DNA of 64,000 nt from Sinorhizobium sp. 6-70 (GTDB taxonomy: Bacteria > Pseudomonadota > Alphaproteobacteria > Rhizobiales > Rhizobiaceae), in contig NZ_JASKLS010000018.1 in assembly GCF_030124375.1 (NCBI RefSeq), positions 79,695-143,694 on the forward strand, read 5' to 3'. Numbering within the stretch: position 1 is the stretch's first letter; the number at the start of each line of letters is the position of its first letter. Shown one piece after another: positions 38,802 through 47,872 of the stretch. The translations under genes and the position numbers were made by a program. The notes beneath the pieces are model-generated. The model was given only the letters and a program-made list of their open reading frames with translations, did not search any database and was not told the DNA's origin.

Positions 38802-39845
38802 TCAATCCTGCGGGCCGTCGTTGAAACCGACCTTGTCGACCAGTTCCGACGCCTTCTTGCGGTTGGCCGCGATGTCGGAAAGCGGCAGCGTATCCGGCTT
38901 GATCGTGCCGAAGGACTTGACGATTTCTGAAGGCTCGGCGCCCGCGAGCACCGGGTATTCGAAGACCTGCTCCGCATAGATCTTCTGCGCTTCGCCTTCG
39001 GACAGGAATTCCATCAGCTTGAGGGCGTTATCCTTGTTCGGTGCGTTCTTGGCGAGCGCCATGCCGGAGATGTTGACATGGGTGCCGCGATCCTTGCTGT
39101 TCGGGAACAGAACCTTAATGGCAGCCGCCCATCCCTTCTGCTCGGGCTCCCTTTCGTTGGTCATCATGAGGCCGACGTAATAGGTGTTGCCAAGGGCGAG
39201 GTCGCATTCGCCGGCAAGAATGGCCTTCGCCTGGTCACGGTCGCCGCCGTCCGGCTTCTTGGCGAGGTTGTTTCTGAGACCCGTCAGCCATTTCTCCGTT
39301 TCGGCTTCGCCGTGATGGGCAACCATAGAGGCGAAGAGACCGATATTGTAGGAGTGCTGGCCGTCACGCGTGCAGATCTTACCCTTCCACTTCGGATCAG
39401 CGAGCTCTTCGTAGGTGATGTCGTTCTCGGCCACGCGCTCCTTCGAGGCGTAGACGACACGACCGCGTGTCGTAAGGCCGAACCAGTTGCCGTCGGGATC
39501 GCGGAAATGCGCCGGAATATCCTTGTTGATCGTTTCGTTGACGACCGGCTGCGTGACGCCGGCGTCCTTCGCCTCGGTGAGGCGGCTGATATCGACGGTC
39601 AGGATAACGTCGGCAGGCGAGTTTGCGCCTTCCGCCTGAATGCGCTCGACAAGGCCCTTGTCGAGGAAGAGCACGTTGGTGGTGATGCCGGTCTCCTTGG
39701 TAAAGGCGTCCAGCAGCGGCTGGATCAGATCCGGCTGACGATAGGAATAGATGTTGACTTCGCCATCAGCCCAGACGGGCGCGGTCGAAGCGAACAGCGT
39801 CGCCGTTACCGACAGTGCCCCGATCATCGCTCTTGACATGCGCAT
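38802..39845 (-). CDS. fbpA: iron(III) ABC transporter, periplasmic binding protein
   Basis: 347 residues. Signal peptide of about 26 residues (ends STAPVWADG), mature start EVNIYSYRQPDLIQPLLDAF as in FbpA/AfuA ferric-binding proteins. The tyrosine-containing segment ALGNTYYVGLM matches the iron-ligand region. It delivers Fe3+ to an FbpB permease; the permease-like gene is 11 kb away at 25.8 kb. Divergent from rirA, the likely iron-responsive repressor. Confidence 0.88.
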   Translation of the reverse strand: MRMSRAMIGALSVTATLFASTAPVWADGEVNIYSYRQPDLIQPLLDAFTKETGITTNVLFLDKGLVERIQAEGANSPADVILTVDISRLTEAKDAGVTQPVVNETINKDIPAHFRDPDGNWFGLTTRGRVVYASKERVAENDITYEELADPKWKGKICTRDGQHSYNIGLFASMVAHHGEAETEKWLTGLRNNLAKKPDGGDRDQAKAILAGECDLALGNTYYVGLMMTNEREPEQKGWAAAIKVLFPNSKDRGTHVNISGMALAKNAPNKDNALKLMEFLSEGEAQKIYAEQVFEYPVLAGAEPSEIVKSFGTIKPDTLPLSDIAANRKKASELVDKVGFNDGPQD

Positions 39846-39876
39846 GGTGCTCTCCGTTTTCGTTTTGCATGTAACT

Positions 39877-39891
39877 TAACAAAATCGGTCA
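39877..39891 (-). promoter_or_regulatory. iron-responsive-operator-like site upstream of fbpA
   Basis: On the minus strand the sequence is TGACCGATTTTGTTA: TGA-N9-TTA, one mismatch from the TGA-N9-TCA iron-responsive operator described for RirA. It lies 32 bases upstream of the fbpA start codon, where a repressor could block transcription. Candidate only. Confidence 0.4.
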
Positions 39892-39965
39892 TCTTTTTGA
39901 CGCCGCGCGCACGGACAGTCAACTGCGAAAAGGTAGCCGTCAATCAGAAGTGATTTTTGCTGTTT

Positions 39966-39982
39966 TTTGGAATTGTTCCAAA
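39966..39982. promoter_or_regulatory. 17-bp dyad in the rirA promoter
   Basis: TTTGGAA-TTG-TTCCAAA, perfect 7-bp arms, followed 12 bases later by a -10-like CTATAT (39995-40000). The dyad covers the expected -35 region of rirA, a good place for autoregulation by an Rrf2-type dimer. It does not match the published TGA-N9-TCA motif, so another regulator is possible. Confidence 0.5.
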
Positions 39983-40036
39983 CTGCGATCCGTCCTATAT
40001 GATGAAAAGATGAATTTCTCGATTCCGGAGTGAATT

Positions 40037-40501
40037 ATGCGTCTGACGAAGCAAACGAACTACGCGGTTCGCATGCTGATGTACTGTGCAGCGAACGGCG
40101 AGAAGCTCAGCCGCATCCCTGAGATCGCCAAGGCCTACGGCGTCTCCGAGCTGTTTCTGTTCAAGATATTGCAGCCACTGACCAAAGCGGGCCTGGTGGA
40201 AACCGTCCGCGGCCGCAATGGCGGTGTACGATTGCCGAAGCCGGCATCGGAGATCAGCCTCTTCGACGTCGTGAAGGTCACCGAAGACAGCTTTGCCATG
40301 GCGGAATGCTTCGAGGCCGGTGAGATCGACTGCCCGCTGGTGGATAGCTGCGGCCTCAACGCGGCCCTGCGCAAGGCGCTGAATGCTTTCTTCGAAGTGC
40401 TGGAGGGCTATTCGATCGACGACCTGGTCAAGGCCCGACCGCAGATCAACTTCCTGCTTGGTCTTGACGAAAAGGCACAGGTGCGCACCTCGGCGGCTTG
40501 A
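40037..40501 (+). CDS. rirA: Rrf2-family iron regulator RirA
   Basis: 154 residues. Winged helix in the first 70 residues (MRLTKQTNYAVRMLMYCAAN, then GVSELFLFKILQPLTKAGLV). Three conserved cysteines at C91, C99 and C105 fit the Fe-S cluster site of RirA, which represses iron-uptake genes in iron-replete rhizobia. Adjacent and divergent to fbpA. Normal length. Confidence 0.93.
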   Translation: MRLTKQTNYAVRMLMYCAANGEKLSRIPEIAKAYGVSELFLFKILQPLTKAGLVETVRGRNGGVRLPKPASEISLFDVVKVTEDSFAMAECFEAGEIDCPLVDSCGLNAALRKALNAFFEVLEGYSIDDLVKARPQINFLLGLDEKAQVRTSAA

Positions 40502-40514
40502 TTTCCGCCCCCTC

Positions 40515-40542
40515 ATGGCGGCCGTACTGCCCCGGCCGCCAT
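40515..40542. terminator. hairpin between convergent rirA and response-regulator genes
   Basis: Perfect 9-bp stem ATGGCGGCC / GGCCGCCAT with a 10-base loop. It starts 13 bases after the rirA stop and its last base is part of the stop codon of the opposing response-regulator gene. Confidence 0.65.
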
Positions 40543-40931
40543 TACTCTTCCGGCAGATATTCCCTCAGAATGAACTCGATCGCCGTCGGATCGATTTCCG
40601 ATTTGTCGATGCGGAAGTCGGCGCCGTATTCTTCCAGGCTCTGAAAATAGGGGTCGCCCGGCGAGGACGATATGACGCCGATCGGGCCAATGAAGCCCTG
40701 ATGTCTCAGCGTGGGAACGGTCTCGCGAAAATCACCGCGAGGGTGCACGAGATTGTCCAGCAGAACCATCGAGACCGGTTTGCCAGAAAGAAGAAACGCG
40801 ATCGCGCTGTCCATGGTCCGGCAGTAATGCAGTTCGATGTCGATGCTGTCCACTTTCCTGATCAGTCCACTGAGGATCAGGTTTTCCGCCGGGTTGTCGT
40901 CAACGAGCAAGATGTGGGCTTTCCGTGTCAT
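40542..40931 (-). CDS. single-domain response regulator
   Basis: 129 residues, a receiver domain only. Acidic pocket D11/D12 (LLVDDNP), phospho-acceptor D59 (VLLDNLVHP), and a lysine near 109 (FRIDKSE). No output domain, so it acts by protein contact as in CheY/DivK-type proteins. Located downstream of a LuxR-type gene on the same strand (80-base gap), which may form a unit with it. Partner kinase unknown. Confidence 0.85.
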   Translation of the reverse strand: MTRKAHILLVDDNPAENLILSGLIRKVDSIDIELHYCRTMDSAIAFLLSGKPVSMVLLDNLVHPRGDFRETVPTLRHQGFIGPIGVISSSPGDPYFQSLEEYGADFRIDKSEIDPTAIEFILREYLPEE

Positions 40932-41011
40932 GACCGTTCACATCCCTGATTGATCGGCGGCCCATGCGGGACGCATGCCGCTTCGCGTGCTTGCCGGGCG
41001 CGCCGGCAACG

Positions 41012-41725
41012 TCATTGGATAATCTGTTCTCGTATCGCTTTCGCGACCATTTGCGTCCGGTTGACCACATCGAGCTTCTTGAGGATCGTTGCGGTATGGG
41101 AATTCACGGTGTGCTCCGAGACCGAGACGATCAGGGCAATCTCGCTGGCCGTCTTTCCGTGCGAAATCCACTTGAGTATTTCGGTTTCCCTCGGCGTCAG
41201 ACCCATGCCGGCCTTGTTGGCGAGCGTCGCCCGATAGAAATAGTCGAAGGCCGATGCCGCGCTGTAGCACAGTTCGTAGTGCTCGGCCTGTTCGATGTCC
41301 TCGCCATCGCCGAGGAAGAGCACCGCATAGCGCGCTCCCGTCGTCGCCGCGTTGACCGGCACGCAAAGCAACAGCTCGAAACCGAGTTGGGAAAGGAGGC
41401 CCTGACCTGGTCCCAGCGTCGGATCATCCGCGCGCCATACCGACGAGATATTCGAGGCATGCAGTGCCTTGTAGACGATGGCATCCCCGAAACGGTGACG
41501 CTTGTCGTATTCCTCGGCGAGACCGGAGGGAAGGTCGTGGAGGACCAGTCGACTGGAAAGCATGCAGGCGTCATTCTCGTTGCCGAGTTGCAGGATGCCG
41601 AAATGCCCAAAGCCGAAGCGCAGTGCCAACGTGTGAAAAATGCGGAAAAAATCCACACGGTTGAGCGCCTTTTCAAGCTCCTCGTGAAGGTCGTACCGCC
41701 TATGATTTTCCTGCAAGACTGGCAC
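41012..41725 (-). CDS. LuxR-type transcriptional regulator with autoinducer-binding-like domain
   Basis: 237 residues. The N-terminal autoinducer-binding-like domain (about 15-160) is divergent: LGFELLLCVPVNAATTGARY is present, but the canonical Trp/Asp ligand residues are not all evident. The C-terminal LuxR helix-turn-helix is at about 173-235 (LTPRETEILKWISHGKTASE, then HTVNSHTATILKKLDVVNRT). No luxI-type synthase is nearby, so this is an orphan regulator. A response-regulator gene follows on the same strand. Confidence 0.85.
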   Translation of the reverse strand: MPVLQENHRRYDLHEELEKALNRVDFFRIFHTLALRFGFGHFGILQLGNENDACMLSSRLVLHDLPSGLAEEYDKRHRFGDAIVYKALHASNISSVWRADDPTLGPGQGLLSQLGFELLLCVPVNAATTGARYAVLFLGDGEDIEQAEHYELCYSAASAFDYFYRATLANKAGMGLTPRETEILKWISHGKTASEIALIVSVSEHTVNSHTATILKKLDVVNRTQMVAKAIREQIIQ

Positions 41726-42268
41726 GCGCCGGCTATCTCCCCATGGCCGCGCGGCAGTTTGCCGGCCAGCCTGACATGGACTTTAGCTCCACGTCGCCGG
41801 CCAAATCCTCTACATGGACATCACCCACGCCGAATGTTCCCCCGAAATCCGTATGCATTCTATTGCACGACAGGCTTTGCGTTTCTACTGCACTATTTTG
41901 GGGTTTAATGGGCCCGGCCGCGCGACTTTCGTCCCCTACGACGTGCTTTCACTCGCGCGGTTGACCCGCGCATATGGTGCGTCTTTCTGGCGCGCCGGGT
42001 GCGAAAGCGCTGTCATTTTTTTTGTCCGGGCGGTAAATGCGCCCTTGAAGACGGCGACCCGCCGAAGCGGATGCAACGGGCTCGTGTTGGAAATCGTGGA
42101 CAGTCGCGCAAGCTCTACTTAAGGAAGAATTTTTCGCATAGACAAATTTCTGCAGTGACTTATTGCATTGCGACGCCAAATGTCGTTCCATCCGCCCTTG
42201 ACCGGGTGTAAATGTCATTCCGCGTCAGTCAAATACGAGAACAAAAAACAAATCTGGGAAGCAAGCTC
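41726..42268. other. 543-base gap upstream of dppA
   Basis: Contains the dppA promoter/leader and the upstream region of the LuxR gene. No gene could be supported; open frames here have the Arg/Ser-rich composition of shadows. AT-rich stretches near 41870-41900 and 42115-42150 are possible promoter positions. No riboswitch-like fold was recognised. Confidence 0.45.
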
Positions 42269-43864
42269 ATGAAAAAGCTCACTACTCTCTTCGCAGCGAC
42301 GGCGCTTGCCACGCTGATGGCCGGCTCCGCCTGGTCGAAGACGTTCGTCTACTGCTCTGAAGGTTCGCCGGAAGGCTTTGACCCCGGCCTCTACACGGCC
42401 GGCACGACGTTCGATGCTGCCGCGCACACCGTTTACAACCGCCTCCTCGAATTCAAGAAGGGCACGACGGAGACCGAACCGGGGCTTGCTGAAAGCTGGA
42501 CGATTTCTGACGACGGCCTCGAATACACCTTTAAGCTCCGTCCCGGTGTCAAATTCCAGACGACCGAGTTCTTCACGCCGAGCCGTGACCTGAACGCCGA
42601 TGACGTGGTCTTCTCGCTCGAGCGCCAGTGGAAGTCCGACAATCCGTGGCATGGCTACGTGACCGGCGGTTCCTGGGAATATTTCGCCGGCATGGGTCTT
42701 CCGGATGTGCTCGAGTCGATCGAAAAGGTCGACGACATGACGGTGAAGATCAAGCTGAAGCGCAAGGAAGCACCGTTCCTCGCCAACCTTGCCATGCCCT
42801 TCGCATCGATCCTGTCGAAGGAATATGCCGATAAGCTGCAGGCCGAAGGCAAGATGAACCAGCTCAACCAGATGCCGCTCGGCACCGGTCCGTTCGCCTT
42901 TGTCGGCTATCAGCAGGACGCGGTCATTCGCTACAAGGCGCATCCGGACTATTGGGGCGGAAAGCAGAAGATTGACGATCTGGTCTTCGCGATCACCACG
43001 GATGCAGCCGTTCGCTTCCAGAAGCTGCAAGCCGGCGAATGCCATCTGATGCCTTATCCGAATGCGGCCGATGTCGAGGCGATGAAAGCCGATCCGAACC
43101 TCAAGGTGATGGAACAGGCGGGCCTCAACGTTGCCTATCTCGCCTACAACACGACGCAGCCCCCGTTCGACAAACTCGAAGTCCGCAAGGCGCTGAACAA
43201 GGCGATCAACAAGCAGGCGATCGTCGACGCCGTCTTCCAGGGTCAGGCTACACCAGCGACGAACCCGATCCCGCCGACGATGTGGTCCTATGACGACACC
43301 GTCGCGGACGATACCTACGAGCCGGAAGTCGCCAAGAAGATGCTTGAGGATGCGGGTGTCAAGGATCTTTCGATGAAGGTCTGGGCGATGCCGGTTGCGC
43401 GGCCGTACATGCTGAACGCACGTCGCACTGCCGAACTGGTGCAGGCCGACTTCGCCAAGATCGGCGTCAAGGTCGAGATCGTCTCCTATGAATGGGCCGA
43501 GTATCTCGAGAAGTCAAAGGCGAAGGATCGCGATGGTGCCGTGATCCTCGGCTGGACGGGTGACAATGGTGATCCGGACAACTTCCTCGACACTCTTCTT
43601 GGTTGCGACGCTGTCGGCGGCAACAACCGTGCCCAGTGGTGCAACAAGGAGTTCGACGACCTGGTGACCAAGGCCAAGGAGGCGACTGACGTTGCAGAGC
43701 GCACCAAGCTCTACCAACAGGCTCAGGCCGTCTTCAAGAAGGAAGCGCCGTGGGCAACGCTCGACCACTCGCTCTCCATCGTCCCGATGCGCAAGAACGT
43801 CGAAGGCTTTGTGCAGAGCCCGCTCGGCGACTTTGCTTTCGACGGCGTTGACATTGTAGAGTAA
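42269..43864 (+). CDS. dppA: dipeptide ABC transporter, periplasmic binding protein
   Basis: 531 residues, SBP_bac_5 family. Signal peptide about 1-23 (MKKLTTLFAATALATLMAGS, ending AWSKT), then TFVYCSEGSPEGFDPGLYTA typical of DppA. Binds di- or tripeptides; rhizobial orthologues also take delta-aminolevulinate. ATG at 42269 follows GGGAAGC. First of dppABCDF. A hairpin after the stop may lower expression of the downstream genes. Confidence 0.92.
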   Translation: MKKLTTLFAATALATLMAGSAWSKTFVYCSEGSPEGFDPGLYTAGTTFDAAAHTVYNRLLEFKKGTTETEPGLAESWTISDDGLEYTFKLRPGVKFQTTEFFTPSRDLNADDVVFSLERQWKSDNPWHGYVTGGSWEYFAGMGLPDVLESIEKVDDMTVKIKLKRKEAPFLANLAMPFASILSKEYADKLQAEGKMNQLNQMPLGTGPFAFVGYQQDAVIRYKAHPDYWGGKQKIDDLVFAITTDAAVRFQKLQAGECHLMPYPNAADVEAMKADPNLKVMEQAGLNVAYLAYNTTQPPFDKLEVRKALNKAINKQAIVDAVFQGQATPATNPIPPTMWSYDDTVADDTYEPEVAKKMLEDAGVKDLSMKVWAMPVARPYMLNARRTAELVQADFAKIGVKVEIVSYEWAEYLEKSKAKDRDGAVILGWTGDNGDPDNFLDTLLGCDAVGGNNRAQWCNKEFDDLVTKAKEATDVAERTKLYQQAQAVFKKEAPWATLDHSLSIVPMRKNVEGFVQSPLGDFAFDGVDIVE

Positions 43865-43880
43865 TCTTACCGACTGACCC

Positions 43881-43923
43881 GAAGGGGGCGTTTGCCGTTG
43901 GGCGAGCGCCCCTCTTCCTTTTT
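43881..43923 (+). terminator. attenuator-like hairpin between dppA and dppB
   Basis: Imperfect stem GAAGGGGGCG / CGCCCCTCTTC (one bulge) followed by CTTTTT, 17 bases past the dppA stop and within the operon. Position resembles the potF-potG hairpin. Confidence 0.55.
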
Positions 43924-43975
43924 GCCAGTGCTGCCGCTCAACCAGTTCGCGGCGACGACGGCATGAGGTTTGACT

Positions 43976-44980
43976 ATGTTTCGATTTCTTCTGGGGCGCT
44001 TGGCGGTGCTGATCCCGACCTTCATCGGGGTTTCCATCATCGCCTTTTCCTTCATCCGCCTGCTTCCTGGTGACCCTGTCGCGCTGCTTTCCGGCGAACG
44101 GGTGATGTCGCCGGAGCGCCACGCCGAAATTTCACACCAATTGGGCTTCGATCGCCCGATTGTCGTGCAATACCTCGATTATCTCTGGGGCGTTCTCCAC
44201 GGTGATTTCGGCCTGTCGATCGTCACCAAGAGGCCCGTGATCGATCAATTCCTGGAGCTTTTCCCGGCGACGGTCGAACTCTCGCTCTGCGCCATCATTT
44301 TCGCCGTCGTTGTCGGCATCCCCGCGGGTGTCATTGCGGCAATCAAGCGCGGCTCCATCTTCGACCAGATCATCATGGGTACAGCGCTCGTCGGCTTTTC
44401 GATGCCGATTTTCTGGTGGGGGCTGCTTTTGATCATCGTCGTCTCCGGCATGTTGCAGTGGACGCCGGTGTCCGGACGTATCTCGCTGATGTTCTTCTTT
44501 CCGTCGGTCACCGGCTTCATGCTGATCGATTCCCTGTTGTCGGGGCAGGCGGGGGCGTTCCAGTCCGCGTTCAGTCATCTCATTCTCCCGACGATCGTGC
44601 TCGGCACCATTCCGCTTGCCGTTATCGCCCGGCAGACCCGCTCGGCGATGCTCGAGGTGCTCTCGGAGGATTATGTGCGCACGGCGCGTGCCAAGGGGCT
44701 TTCGACATTCCGCGTTGTGGGTATCCACGCCTTGCGCAACGCTATGATTCCGGTGGTGACCACCATCGGTCTCCAGATCGGTGTCATGCTGGCCGGCGCC
44801 ATCCTGACAGAGACAATCTTCTCCTGGCCGGGCATCGGCAAGTGGATGGTCGACTCGGTGTTCCGCCGCGACTATGCCGTCATCCAGGGCGGCCTCCTGA
44901 TCATCGCCGGCGTCATCATGCTGGTAAATCTCGCCGTGGACTTGCTCTACGGGCTGATCAACCCTCGCATCCGGCATTGA
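43976..44980 (+). CDS. dppB: dipeptide ABC transporter, permease
   Basis: 334 residues, six membrane helices, DppB-type N-terminus MFRFLLGRLAVLIPTFIGVS and the EAA-loop region DYVRTARAKGLSTFRVVGIH. ATG at 43976 has GAGG 7 bases upstream; a TTG two codons earlier is less likely. Followed 10 bases later by dppC. Confidence 0.93.
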   Translation: MFRFLLGRLAVLIPTFIGVSIIAFSFIRLLPGDPVALLSGERVMSPERHAEISHQLGFDRPIVVQYLDYLWGVLHGDFGLSIVTKRPVIDQFLELFPATVELSLCAIIFAVVVGIPAGVIAAIKRGSIFDQIIMGTALVGFSMPIFWWGLLLIIVVSGMLQWTPVSGRISLMFFFPSVTGFMLIDSLLSGQAGAFQSAFSHLILPTIVLGTIPLAVIARQTRSAMLEVLSEDYVRTARAKGLSTFRVVGIHALRNAMIPVVTTIGLQIGVMLAGAILTETIFSWPGIGKWMVDSVFRRDYAVIQGGLLIIAGVIMLVNLAVDLLYGLINPRIRH

Positions 44981-44990
44981 GGAGGGCGAT

Positions 44991-45899
44991 ATGACCGAAG
45001 TTACCGCAACAACCGCTATATCGACCGATCCGTCCCGCCGGGCGAGGCTCGCCGAATTCTGGTACTATTTTTCGGAGAACCGCGGCGCCGTCATCGGGTT
45101 GATCTTCTTCCTGTTCCTGGTGCTGCTTGCCCTCTGCGCTCCGCTTATCGCACCGCACGATCCGACGATTCAGTACCGCGAAGCCGTGCTGCTTCCGCCT
45201 TTCTGGGAGGAGGGTGGTCGCGCGGCCTTCCTTCTCGGAACCGACGCTGTCGGCCGCGACATGCTCTCCCGCCTGATCTACGGCACGCGCTTCTCGCTGT
45301 TCGTCGGCGTAATCGTGACCACATTGTCGTTGATCGGCGGCATTCTCGTCGGCGTCATTGCCGGCTATTTCCGCGGATGGGTAGACACTTTCATCATGCG
45401 GATCATGGATATCATCCTGGCGTTTCCATCGCTGCTGCTGGCGCTGGTTCTGGTCGCGGTGCTCGGCCCGGGCCTCACCAACGCGATGATCGCGATTGCG
45501 CTCGTGTTCCAGCCGCATTTCGTTCGTCTGACCAGGGCGGCGGTGATGACGGAAAAGACTCGCGACTACGTCGTGGCGGCGAAAGTCGCCGGGGCCGGCC
45601 ACCTGCGGCTGATGTTCAAGACGATCCTGCCGAACTGCATGGCACCGCTCATCGTCCAGGCGACGCTCTCCTTTTCGAGCGCGATCCTCGATGCTGCCGC
45701 ACTCGGCTTCCTCGGCATGGGTGCGCAGCCGCCGACGCCGGAATGGGGGACGATGCTGGCGGAAGCGCGCGAATTCATTCTGCGTGCCTGGTGGGTCGTC
45801 ACGCTCCCCGGTCTTGCGATTCTCGTGACCGTTCTCGCAATCAATCTCATGGGCGATGGTCTGCGTGATGCTCTCGACCCCAAGCTGAAGAGGTCCTGA
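44991..45899 (+). CDS. dppC: dipeptide ABC transporter, permease
   Basis: 302 residues, OppC/DppC type, with an N-terminal cytoplasmic segment, a first helix near 34-55, and the loop DYVVAAKVAGAGHLRLMFKT. Partner of DppB. One base separates its stop from the dppD start. Confidence 0.93.
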   Translation: MTEVTATTAISTDPSRRARLAEFWYYFSENRGAVIGLIFFLFLVLLALCAPLIAPHDPTIQYREAVLLPPFWEEGGRAAFLLGTDAVGRDMLSRLIYGTRFSLFVGVIVTTLSLIGGILVGVIAGYFRGWVDTFIMRIMDIILAFPSLLLALVLVAVLGPGLTNAMIAIALVFQPHFVRLTRAAVMTEKTRDYVVAAKVAGAGHLRLMFKTILPNCMAPLIVQATLSFSSAILDAAALGFLGMGAQPPTPEWGTMLAEAREFILRAWWVVTLPGLAILVTVLAINLMGDGLRDALDPKLKRS

Positions 45900-45900
45900 C

Positions 45901-46755
45901 ATGGCGCTTCTCGAAATTGAAAATCTCGTCGTCGAATTCCAGACGTCCTCCGGGCCGTTCCGTGCCGTCGACGGCGTTTCGCTCAAGGTGCATGAGGGTG
46001 AGGTCCTGGCGATCGTCGGAGAATCGGGCTCAGGCAAGTCCGTGTCGATGCTTGCCGCGATGGGGCTTCTGCCTTGGACTGCGAAGGTGACGGCGGACAA
46101 GCTTGCCTTCAATGGACGGGACCTTCTGAAGATGTCCGCGGCCGACCGTCGCAAGATTGTCGGCAAGGACATCGCCATGATCTTCCAGGAACCGATCGCG
46201 AGTCTCAATCCCTGCTTCACGGTCGGCTTCCAGATCGAGGAAGTGCTGCGAATCCACATGGGGCTCGACCGTAAGGCGCGACGCAAGCGTGCGATCGAAC
46301 TCTTCGAGGCCGTCGGTATTCCCGATCCGGCCGAGCGCCTCGGCCATTTTCCGCATCAGATGTCGGGCGGACAGTGCCAGCGCGTCATGATCGCCATCGC
46401 GCTTGCCTGCAACCCGAAGCTCCTCATCGCGGATGAGCCGACGACCGCGCTTGATGTGACGATTCAGAAGCAGATCCTCGATCTTCTGATGAGACTGCAG
46501 CAGGAATACCGCATGGGCCTCATCATGATTACCCATAACATGGGTGTGGTCGCGGAAACGGCGGATCGCGTCGTCGTTCAATACAAGGGCCGCAAGATCG
46601 AGGAAGCGGACGTGCTGTCGTTGTTCGAATCGCCGAAGAGCAACTACACGCGCGCGCTTCTTGCCGCGCTGCCCGAGAACGCAACGGGAGACCGGTTGCC
46701 GACGATCTCCGAACTCTTCAACGACCAGCAGATGCTGGAGGGAGCCGCTCGATGA
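45901..46755 (+). CDS. dppD: dipeptide ABC transporter, ATP-binding protein
   Basis: 284 residues. Walker A GESGSGKSVS, signature MSGGQCQRVMIAIAL, Walker B LLIADEPTTALDVT, and the C-terminal oligopeptide-transporter extension containing NYTRALLAALPE. Overlaps dppF by 4 bases (ATGA). Confidence 0.93.
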   Translation: MALLEIENLVVEFQTSSGPFRAVDGVSLKVHEGEVLAIVGESGSGKSVSMLAAMGLLPWTAKVTADKLAFNGRDLLKMSAADRRKIVGKDIAMIFQEPIASLNPCFTVGFQIEEVLRIHMGLDRKARRKRAIELFEAVGIPDPAERLGHFPHQMSGGQCQRVMIAIALACNPKLLIADEPTTALDVTIQKQILDLLMRLQQEYRMGLIMITHNMGVVAETADRVVVQYKGRKIEEADVLSLFESPKSNYTRALLAALPENATGDRLPTISELFNDQQMLEGAAR

Positions 46756-47576
46756 CTCACGTTCTCGAAGCCCGAAACCTGGTGCGCGACTATCACATTC
46801 CCGGTAACCTGTTCCGCAAGGCGCGCACCGTTCATGCGCTGAAAGGCGTAAGCTTCACCGTGGACGAGGGAAAGACGCTGGCGATCGTCGGCGAAAGCGG
46901 CTGCGGCAAGTCGACTCTTGGCCGCATCATCACGCTGATCGACCCCGCGACCTCGGGCGAGTTGCTGATCGATGGAAAGAAGGTTGACATAGTCAGCGAC
47001 GGCCTGACGTCGGAAATGCGCCGCAAGGTGCAGATCGTTTTCCAGAATCCTTATGGTTCGCTCAACCCTCGCCAGAAGATCGGCGACATCCTGGCGGAGC
47101 CGCTGGTCATCAATACCAAGGCACCGGCCGACGAGCGGCGTGAGCGCGCCATGACGATGCTGAAGAAGGTGGGGCTCGACGAGAAACACTTCAATCGCTA
47201 TCCGCACATGTTCTCGGGTGGCCAGCGTCAACGCATCGCCATAGCGCGCGCCTTGATGCTCAACCCCAGTCTCCTCGTGTTGGATGAGCCCGTCTCCGCA
47301 CTCGATCTGTCGGTTCAGGCCCAGGTGCTCAATCTGCTCGCGGACCTGCAGGACGAGTTCCACCTGACCTATGTCTTCATCAGCCATGATCTCTCGGTGG
47401 TGCGCTACATCGCCGACGACGTTATGGTGATGTACTACGGCGAGGCGGTGGAATACGGCAGCCGTGACGAGGTCTTTGCGGATCCCAAGCACAGCTATAC
47501 GAAGACCTTGTTTGCCGCGACGCCGCGCGCAGACGTTGCCAGCATCAAGGCGCGCCTCGCACGGAAAGCCGCTTGA
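46752..47576 (+). CDS. dppF: dipeptide ABC transporter, ATP-binding protein
   Basis: 274 residues. Walker A GESGCGKSTLGR, signature FSGGQRQRIAIARAL, Walker B LLVLDEPVSALDLS. Pairs with DppD. Last gene of the operon; a full RIME-type repeat starts 19 bases after its stop. Confidence 0.93.
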   Translation: MTHVLEARNLVRDYHIPGNLFRKARTVHALKGVSFTVDEGKTLAIVGESGCGKSTLGRIITLIDPATSGELLIDGKKVDIVSDGLTSEMRRKVQIVFQNPYGSLNPRQKIGDILAEPLVINTKAPADERRERAMTMLKKVGLDEKHFNRYPHMFSGGQRQRIAIARALMLNPSLLVLDEPVSALDLSVQAQVLNLLADLQDEFHLTYVFISHDLSVVRYIADDVMVMYYGEAVEYGSRDEVFADPKHSYTKTLFAATPRADVASIKARLARKAA

Positions 47577-47594
47577 GATATCCTGCCCTGTCAC

Positions 47595-47696
47595 CTACGG
47601 CGCCGCGCGTCTTGTCAGACGCGCAACGGACGCTGTAGCACTTTGCTGCATGTTTTTATCCTTGAATCGGGTACGATTTAAGGAAACCTGCAGTAG
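47595..47696 (+). repeat. RIME1-type repeat, full copy
   Basis: About 102 bases: CTACGGCGCCGCGCGTCTTG, CAGACGCGCAACGGACGC, then CTGCATGTTTTTATCC and a second palindrome TCGGGTACGA with flanking CCTTGAA/TTTAAGG, ending CTGCAGTAG. Located at the 3' end of the dpp operon. Confidence 0.85.
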
Positions 47697-47872
47697 GGCA
47701 GGATCCAACTGCGTTCGGCCTGAGGTTTCGACCGGCCGGGCGTGGCGGCTCCTTGGTCTTGATTTCCCTTTAGTGTAGAGCTTCTCCGCCGCCGTCACCA
47801 CTCGCCTTCCGGCGGCGGGCGGACGCTATCGGCCGGAGGGAAAAGTCCGGCCCAAACCTCAGGATGATCACA

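Noticed and set aside
41814..42122. 102-codon plus-strand frame upstream of dppA
   Set aside because: Starts inside the LuxR upstream region, lacks a ribosome-binding site, and the composition is not protein-like.
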